64,000 nt of DNA, taken from assembly GCA_026260175.1 (NCBI GenBank), contig JAKCWW010000061.1, positions 35,219 to 99,218 on the forward strand, read 5' to 3'. Position 1 is the stretch's first letter. Each line of letters begins with the position of its first letter. Positions 57,035-64,000 of the stretch are shown one piece after another. A model generated the notes under the pieces. That model was given only the letters and a program-made list of their open reading frames with translations. It was not told the origin of the DNA and did no database searches. A program made the translations under genes and the position numbers. Source of the DNA: Reticulitermes lucifugus. Lineage: Eukaryota > Arthropoda > Insecta > Blattodea > Rhinotermitidae.

Positions 57035-57090
57035 TTCAGTTGCAGGTAGTAGGTCTGAAAATTACCTACTCCGAAATGTAGCTGTTTTTC
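57035..57090 (+). repeat. Decayed hammerhead-like hairpin
   Basis: GTCTGAAAATTACC then CTCCGAAATGTAGCTG, the order CUGANNA, stem, GAAAC, ATGTAGCTG seen at 19078-19116, with mutations. Confidence 0.35.
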
Positions 57091-57666
57091 TTTGTTCTTC
57101 AGCGTATCATTGATACTTGTAACTGTAACTTCTATCATTCAAGAAAGTAACCTTCCAAGTATAAGGGATTGCAAATAGCATACTTGTCGAATTTGAGGTT
57201 TTGCCCACCAATTACCTTCAAAACGAAAAGAATTATCCTAAGGTGATATTTGGCGTTCATCTAAGCACGGATGTGACTGGTATGTGTCCTTTTGCAGAGA
57301 AAACTATAAACTATTAAGAGCTGGTAAGTCACTCTTCTCTACAAAATGAAGGAGGGTGTTAACATCTCCCGGAAGATGGCACACCCCCACATTATGGTAA
57401 TGTTGTGCTGTGTTCACTGAGTGCTCAATTTTCGAGTATGTGGCTGGAGAGAAGAAGATTGATTTACTGGTTCTCACATCCACGAGGCTTCTTTCAGTTT
57501 TATTTACTTTCTCGATGTTACGTTAGGAACAAAGTGTATCCATAAGGGTGTCGCCGCTACGGCAATTAGTTTTAAAAATATCTGAAACTACAGATTCAGT
57601 TACCCAAGGTACGTTTGTTTGTACATGGTAGTACAAGGCTATGGCCGAATTACCAGTTGAATGTAA

Positions 57667-58070
57667 TCAGTGCACTTGAAATAGGAGCTTCATATTAATT
57701 ACGCGAGTCAAATTTTTCTTATTCTCTGATGTCATGTTCAACAAATGTTTGCATTTGAAATGCCGGCATTCCTGTATGGAAACCCTATTATAATGTACGG
57801 CGCATTTCTGTGTAGAATTCAAATACTTCATCTGCTCCATTGCTTCTTTTGACTTGCTTCCTTCTTCGCGCATGTCTTGTTCTTGTACACGTTTCTTTGT
57901 AGCCACGTAACATCGACCAAAGATTCTGGAACTCTGGGGTGCTGAAGTTTTGTTTGTTCTTCTTCAGTTGCGCATTCCCGGATAACTTCAGATGAAGGGG
58001 CAAGCGAGAGTGAATGTGGGCGTTTATACACGCTGCATGCACGGACTTTTTCGGTCAAATGCCTGTTCAA
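57667..58070 (-). pseudogene. Possible decayed coding region, unidentified
   Basis: Overlapping minus-strand frames of 79-84 codons have charged, protein-like composition: EFQNLWSMLRGYKE and SNGADEVFEFYTEMRR in one, HYNRVSIQECRHFKCKHLLN and MTSENKKNLTR in another. No single frame spans the region. I do not recognise the family; a distant resemblance of the WSMLRGYK part to MADF/Myb-SANT-like domains is only a guess. It may equally be chance. Confidence 0.25.
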
Positions 58071-58426
58071 ATATCAGTCAATTTACGTACCAAACAGTCG
58101 TCAGACTCTCTGGTACGTTTAGAAGCAGGGATGACTAAATGTGACATGTATAAGAGTGAATAATTTTCTAATGTTTTTGTGGAGTTAATACGTTTACTTT
58201 TTGCTTTTCATAAAGGACCTGGTTCAAATCTCTTTTCAGATAGACTGACGATTGTAGTCTCTGATGGCGGTGCGTTTCACTTCCGCAGATACTTTGTCCC
58301 AAGCAGCCACTTCTTCTGCTGAGAACATTTCAGCACTGCATTAATCATAACCATCTTAATCGTCGTCACCAGAACCATCTGCGTTTATTACACCTGTTAT
58401 TGATACTGAAAGGTAAAGTTGCTTTG

Positions 58427-58699
58427 CCGATCCCAGTGGCCACGTGGTGTAAGGCGTGGGCCTGCGGCCGCTCGCTTACTGGGATTGTGGTTTCGAATCC
58501 CGCCGGGGGCATGGATGTCTGTCCCTTTTGAGTGTTGTGTGTTGTCAGGTAGAGGTCTCTGCGTCGGGCTGGTCCCACGTCCAGAGGAGTCCTACCGACT
58601 GTGGTGTGTCTGAGTGTGTGATCGTGAAGCCTCGAAAATGAGGCGGCCTAGACCCCAAAGGGGCTGTCGAGCCATTGGAAAAAAAAAGAAAAGAAAATT
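58427..58699 (+). mobile_element. SINE family A, full length
   Basis: Head GATCCCAGTGGCCACGTGGT and GTGGTTTCGAATCCCGCCGG, body GGCATGGATGTCTGTCCC, GTCGGGCTGGTCCCACG, GTCCAGAGGAGTCCTACC, and end GGGGCTGTCGAGCCATTGG with an A-rich tail. The most complete family A copy here. Confidence 0.92.
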
Positions 58700-58734
58700 G
58701 TGTTTGTGCTTAATTTAGCATGACGATGTAATTA

Positions 58735-58985
58735 AAGGTAAAAAATTTAAGTTAAGTTCTCCCTTAACATGCCTTGAAGGCACAAAAGGTATTAGACGTA
58801 TAGCCCTATCCAGTCTGATGCTCGGCTGTAGTTGGTGGCTGAGTGGTGAAGGTTCCGCCCCTGTCGCTTTAACCCCGGGAAAGATCCCCGATGCCCCTTG
58901 TACAGGAGGCTGCATGGACCCCTTGGCCACTCTGGACGGAGAAAATCTCGTGTTTTCACCACGGTTCGAAATCCGGCCCGTCATT
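58735..58985 (-). mobile_element. SINE related to family C (subfamily D)
   Basis: Minus-strand B-box-like GGATTTCGAACCGTGG. Plus-strand GTCGCTTTAACCCCGGGAAAG, TGGACCCCTTGGCCACTCTG and CCTTGAAGGCACAAAAGG correspond to family C blocks but are clearly diverged. It abuts another family C copy in the same orientation. Confidence 0.65.
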
Positions 58986-59222
58986 AGACGTATAGGTCTA
59001 CAGATTCTTAATCACGACATTATATGGATGTGAATGTTAAGCTTCTCGCCCGGGCCGTTTTAGCTCCGGACCCCGGAGCCAATTGAGTACGAGACTGTGT
59101 GGGTACCAGAGCCAGTCTGAGAATATATAAAGAAGAGAAGAGTCTGAGATCCTGCTTGGAATCAAGTACCGATTCCACCGTAGTCCAGTCCGTAGCTTGG
59201 TGCCTTTACCAACCGAAGTACT
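58986..59222 (-). mobile_element. SINE family C
   Basis: Plus-strand ACAGATTCTTAATCACGACA, TTCTCGCCCGGGCCGTTTTA and GGGTACCAGAGCCAGTCTG, with minus-strand head CGGTTGGTAAAGGCACC and B-box remnant GGTACTTGATTCC. It is joined head-to-tail to the preceding SINE. Confidence 0.8.
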
Positions 59223-59224
59223 TG

Positions 59225-62020
59225 AGAAATTTAGAAGTAGTTCTTACCTTTTAGCGATGTAAGTCGTAAGCTTCCATGGAAATATGCCAACTGAGAAGTA
59301 TTTTTTCTTCAAATTTGGCATTTAATGGGCGTGTGCTTATACAAAGATCTCCACACGGTAGAGTCCGCTTGGAAGGGCTAAGAGTCTGTCAGCTTGTCAA
59401 GATGCCCCTCGCCTTTTACGGAACCCATGTTTCATTACATTGTTTACAAAAGGTCACCACTGTTACATATTCTGAACCAAATTAACTTAGTTGACCCACA
59501 TCGCTTTTAATATTAAACTCCCATTAACGGCCAGGCCTTCCAAGTGGTATTGTCCCTTCAGCTTCGTCTCATGCTTACCTCGTGAATTAAATTTCTCCCC
59601 CTTCAACATTACAGTTCTCATTAATTTCGTCCTCTTCGATCTGATCGCCTTATTAAGTTAATATCTGGCGAATAGTAGGAATAATGACGTTTCTCATTAC
59701 GTAAGTGTAAGCCAGAGTTATTACTGCAGTATTCGAGTATATAAATGTAAGTGAATGATCAGTGCGAGGTTTGAGTTTCTGACAGCAGTGTTGCTGAAGT
59801 GTCGTCTGAGATGTGATGCTTCGTCCTTGCATTCGAAACGTCGGAAACTACTCGTCCAAGGTCACAGCGTTACTTTTCAAAAGATTTGAGTCATCAATAG
59901 TGAGGTTGCCACAATGTTTGAGTGCCTTACTGGAACATGTCTTGTGATGAGCGTTGCTTGTGTTTCGGATTAACAAGCCTGAAATGTGAACAGCGGTACT
60001 CACTATACATCCAGTGGGGCCAGTAATAGATGTGCGGTGTCTTACGTTGGGCTGCAGCCTGTAGGTGTTGAATTTTCAGCAGAAGGATGCAGTGGAAACT
60101 ACATAGCTTATAATATAGACAAAACTGGTGTTTAACATTGAATGCATATTTTATTATTGTGTAAGTATATTGTAACAATATTACACAGTAAAACTCTGAC
60201 GATGAAATACATTAATAGAAAGTTTATTATGCAGTAACAACATAGTTAAAAAAGAAGAGAATAACTAGTTTGACCCATTCCACATACACAAATTGCATTT
60301 TGTTTTGATGGTCAGAAACTTTCTAACCTTCTCAAAATCGAAGAAGCTATCCACATGCATAGGCCTGTGTGCGTGTTTATGTATGGTTTAGCTTTACTTG
60401 CCTTCCTGCAGGTTACATAGAACAGTTACTCGTTCCATATAGTTAGGGCTATTTTAGCACAGTACCGTAATGAAGGGTTCTGCCGACTTCATTGACGTTT
60501 TCTAGCCTGTCTGATAGTTCTTTTCCTCTCACATAAAGAGGGTAATGATACCTTTTGGACGAGAACGCTACACGAAATTAACAGTGCCTCGTCTCACCAG
60601 TGGATTAAGATTTTGCTGACCTGGAAATTTAATGTTCATTTTAACGGCCGCGGTAAGTTGCAAATTAGTTTCTTCTCACTTGTGAGGCTAACTAGCTTTA
60701 GAGTACCTTTTGAATGCAACCCAAATGTCATTAACTATAGCCCCCTTTTCATTTATTTTTCCTGTCTTTTCTCTAATTTCTTCACTCAAGTAATCCTTGG
60801 TTTCGTTCGTGGTATAGGCCGAAAATTAGATTTAAAAGCGGCCATTATAGTGAATATCACTACGTTAGAGAGTTATGGTCGGTCTCATATCATGTCCCTG
60901 TAAACATATGTCTTTGTGGTAAATATTAAAACTTACCCTGAAAAGTATATATATTTTTTTGAGTCTTGCTTTCCGTAAATTTCCATAAACGCCTGACTCT
61001 GCTAAAGTTGCAAAAGTGTAGCACACTTCAGTTCTACGTGTTCTGGCGTTTTGAAATGTTTCAGATGGCACAAATGGGATATTGCGAGGGGCCAGATCTG
61101 CTGACCTAGGTGAAACAGAGGGCGAGTTCGAATATCCGGCGATTATCGACAGCTGTCCTCCCAGCGGTTTTCTTAACTCGAAGTCATATTCCTCTCGAAT
61201 ACTGGAAATACCGACGATCTATTTTGCTGTATTTTATTAGACATGAACACAAAACATGGACAATCGGTCTTACCAATAATTCGAAATTGTGTGACCAAAC
61301 ACTTTACACGAGAATTCTTTGCAAAATAAGATTTCACTATAGTTACACAATACTCATTTTGAGGAGGGGGAATTAGCCCCATTTTGAGAATGCAATTAAT
61401 CTGAAAAGATAAATTCTTATCAGGATCATTTGAAAGTATGAAATGCCAGTAGGTGTAATCAGGCCTATCACAGAGACAAGAAATAATAGCGCAATATTTT
61501 TTTATCCTTCCTCTTGTGATATTTGACGATTTAATATTATCACATTGGTGAATCAGTTGAGGTTAACTTTAACACTGAATGCAAATAATTTAAGACTTCT
61601 GAAAATTTTACGAGTTGTTTCGTTTTCAGAAATGTAATTTTTTTTGCGTAATATGTGTATTATTATCAGTGGGTTGTGATGTTTCTTTCACTTAAATTAG
61701 ATGAAACGGTTACGTGATTTCCAGTGGACATAAAGCTTTAACCTTTTTAACAATCATTCAATCTTATATCTTTCCTTTACGTGAGTTGGAAGTTCTTACA
61801 ACGGTGACAATGAGGAATACTGTTTTCCGGGATGTGAAAATGTGTAGACTGGTATACATTTTCAAACGTTTTGTGACGGTGTCATATCCCAGAAGACGGT
61901 TTTCTTGTCATTATTAATGAAAGTTGTAGAAGTGGAGTGAGACTGAGTCACTCTTCAGTAGTGTTAAATGGACCAGTTTTATGACAGCAGAAAAACAGAT
62001 AAGTATGTCACTATCGGAAT
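59225..62020. other. No recognisable gene
   Basis: A GAAACGTCGGAAACTACTCG stretch near 59839 is a decayed member of the GAAACGTCGG hairpins, and a short LINE-like piece may lie at 59380-59420. Otherwise nothing; frames at 60613-60903 and 61110-61376 have no domain. Confidence 0.4.
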
Positions 62021-62029
62021 GATAATTTG

Positions 62030-62165
62030 CACGGCAAACCGGATGCTTGGAGAAAATCAGGCCCGGTACGCTTTTTTCCACTATAAATCCCTTATGGACT
62101 CCTCTGGGATTGAACCCGGGTGCGCGCTGCAAGAAGCCAGGAACTTCTTTGCATGTCCAGGTGCT
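62030..62165 (-). mobile_element. Possible tRNA-derived SINE fragment
   Basis: Minus strand: CACCTGGACATGCAAAG as a possible A-box part, then GCGCACCCGGGTTCAATCCC with a good B-box, then CATAAGGGATTTATAGTGG. Resembles family B beyond the B-box only weakly. Confidence 0.45.
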
Positions 62166-63129
62166 TAATAGTTAATTTCGAATATTCGGAGTGGGAGATT
62201 ATGATGTTTCTTTGATTTCAGTGCCTTTAAGTATATCAGTTTTTATGTAGTAAATAAAGATGCTTAGGCGTGCTATTAATGAATGATTAATAAGTGTCAT
62301 TCAACTTTATTTAGTTCGTTAAACTGATACACTTGGATACAGATGAGTTTATGTTAGTACCTTGTCAGAGGCATGTCATTTTGTTATTCTTTACACGTAC
62401 GTTGGTACCACTGATATTAGAATAAGATCGCGCATCCGTGATAAGATGGCAACCGATAGGATTGCAAGTAGCGTTAGTCTCGTCTTCAGTTCTCACTGTC
62501 TCATCAGTTCGCCGATGCCAGTTGTTAATGATGTGTTACGATAAAGCGTTGTGTTGTAAAGCGTGAAAAATGACGACGCCGTCTTGTATCGTCACACTAC
62601 TTATCCCAGGTACGTGAAGGTTGATGAAATAGCCAGTGTATGTTGGTAGGCGGCAGTCATCAAACAGGAGTGGAGCATGTGTAAGGTTTGTAAGTAGAAC
62701 ATGGTTTCGGAATTTTGGTTTACGTGTTTTTAGTAAAGGAATAAGTAACCATCTTACCGACCAGCGGCGTGTACACGCGCGCATATATAATTGTGATTAT
62801 TGAATTTTTGTATGGCTTCTCCCACTTTTGTACCCTGAAACTCTTAAGGTATTAACTGTTTAGTTTATAATAAAACGCAGTAAGTCCCCGATACGCAACC
62901 GAATGCACTCTCGTGGTGCACCCACGTCTGCCAAGCCAGCACATTCCAAGGTCAGTCTCCAGAGTGAAGGGCTGTCCAACGCTCTAGGGAACAGGTGTGG
63001 ATACTGCTTTCACAGCCCGCTACCTAAACGCGTCCCATACCCAAGCACTAGATGGTAGTGACGCCGTAGAGTGTTGTGTTTGACTAAACCCTTTGGTGGT
63101 AGTATTACTGTTATACAGAAGAAAAGTCT

Positions 63130-63238
63130 GAGGCACGCTACGCTTGCATCTAGTGTCGTGGTTAGGAATGAGTGGTGCTGTAACTCCACTGCCCCATTTG
63201 CCTTCATGGCATGCACAAGGACATTTTTACCTTGACTG
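63130..63238 (+). mobile_element. SINE family C, 3' fragment
   Basis: GCATCTAGTGTCGTGGTTAG, GAATGAGTGGTGCTGTAAC and TTGCCTTCATGGCATGCAC are the tail blocks of the family; the head is missing. Confidence 0.75.
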
Positions 63239-63724
63239 CAGCACTGCTTTGTTCGACTGTCCTTCGCAAGTCGCCGCGTGCATTCATGGTTTGGTAGTGA
63301 GTGTTAACTGTCATTAATACTGTATACTGTGTTTCTCAACCGGTGGGAATTGACGGCCGTCAGGGCGGGATGAGAAATCTCGAAAATATGATCTACTATT
63401 ACTGATAAGCATAGTACTAATATGTACATAATTTGGAAAATGCCCTTTTTTCCGAGAAAGAGACGTTCTGTTTTTACTTTGGTGTGACCCGTGGGACGTA
63501 CTAGAGTGCCTAATAGGCTAGGCATCTCGGCTGTGCTACAGACGAACATTGTCTGCTGTCCTGTGTGCTTTCATGTCAGAAAAGTTAAGGTAAACTCGGC
63601 ACATTTACATTAGTGCAAAGTTTCTCCTACATTAATCTGTGTGAAAGCATCGCAGAATCTACTCTATGTTGCTGTGTCTTTTTTAAGCATTACTTATTTT
63701 ACCTTATTGTACATGTAGGCTAAC

Positions 63725-64000
63725 TCCATGGGGCACAGTCTGTCTTGAGAACCTAATAGTCACTCAGATGGTCAAGAAATTGCCCGCCTTTTAAGGCACT
63801 TGAAGGTTCTTTAGGTGTAACAACCCTGTTGTGCTTCAGTTAAATATATGTATTCTAAAACACTGTCATGCACAACAAAATTAAAAAAAATTAGGATATA
63901 TATATATATTTTACTTGAAGTTTTATTATGGTGTTCACAAGAATCCGTATCTGGGCCCTATTCTGAGCCACTTGAATTCAGTCCACTCTCGCATTCTATT
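63725..64000 (-). mobile_element. LINE 3' region, runs off the right edge, with an insertion
   Basis: Minus strand from the edge: GAGTGGACTGAATTCAAGTG (VDWIQ), GCTCAGAATAGGGCCC (AQNR) and TTGTGAACACCATAATAAAA; then, beyond an insertion at 63806-63912, GCCTTAAAAGGCGGGCAATT and TTAGGTTCTCAAGACAGAC. Same LINE as 16141. Confidence 0.7.
63806..63912. mobile_element. 107-bp insertion with 8-bp duplication
   Basis: ACTTGAAG occurs at 63798-63805 and 63913-63920, exactly bounding 107 bp of AT-rich sequence that interrupts the LINE. TTGTGC and GCACAA inside are inverted, but no terminal inverted repeats are visible. Class unknown; an 8-bp duplication would fit a hAT-like event. Confidence 0.5.

Noticed and set aside
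1-64000. Endogenous retrovirus, LTR retrotransposon or Polinton remains
   Set aside because: No long direct repeats with primer-binding site and polypurine tract, and no capsid, protease, integrase or packaging ATPase similarity was recognised.

Overview
This window is AT-rich eukaryotic, almost certainly insect, non-coding DNA (intergenic or deep intronic). I find no intact host protein-coding gene, rRNA gene, canonical tRNA gene or CRISPR array. The reading frames present are short and mostly fall in repeats; the largest three-frame 'ORFs' (31.2-32.2 kb) only read through a 31-bp tandem repeat and a run of N. The repeat complement (several tRNA-headed SINE families, LINE tails of a type common in insects, Penelope-like inverted repeats, small hAT and pogo elements) suggests an insect. 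From memory, translated pieces of these SINEs occur in cockroach/termite predicted proteins, so Blattodea is my best guess. That guess is not proven here.

Layout. 0-6 kb: sparse, with two copies of an unnamed dispersed repeat (R1), one SINE, and a CpG-bearing stretch (4.8-5.6 kb) holding a perfect TGACGTCA and an ATGGCGGC motif, a possible promoter. 6-9 kb: SINEs, a foldback carrying hammerhead-like hairpins, and a 253-bp hAT-type MITE lying between two inverted hairpins. 11-20 kb: many LINE 3' tails, a degenerate ~43-bp minisatellite, a foldback and more SINEs. 20-34 kb: SINEs, CA/TG tracts, a 676-bp pogo/Tigger-like relic inserted into a SINE head, and a SINE whose interior has grown into a 31-bp minisatellite around a 592-base assembly gap. 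34-50 kb: inverted-repeat elements at 34.0, 37.6 and 48.6 kb, a 377-bp hAT-type MITE, SINEs and LINE tails. 50-64 kb: a SINE with a 61-base gap, the third R1 copy, a large inverted-repeat element at 54.7-55.4 kb, a 33-bp tandem repeat, clustered SINEs and a LINE with a small insertion at the right edge. No retrovirus, LTR element or Polinton was recognised.

The most interesting signal is a set of about twenty hairpins with the same plan: CUGANGA (or a close variant), one unpaired base, a variable stem, GAAAC, and a short self-complementary stem III ending in a cleavable-type base. In the best copies the flanks pair as stem I, with different sequences in different families (AGGC/GCCU, UACCC/GGGUA, CAUGC/GUAUG, ACAGU/GCUGU), which is the pattern expected of type I hammerhead ribozymes. 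Penelope-like retroelements are known to carry minimal hammerheads and terminal repeats that can be inverted. Several hairpins here sit as inverted pairs, one of them inside a unit with a perfect 10-bp target-site duplication. The extra base between the CUGANGA box and stem II departs from the textbook core and is shared by all the better copies I compared; whether these RNAs cleave is untested.
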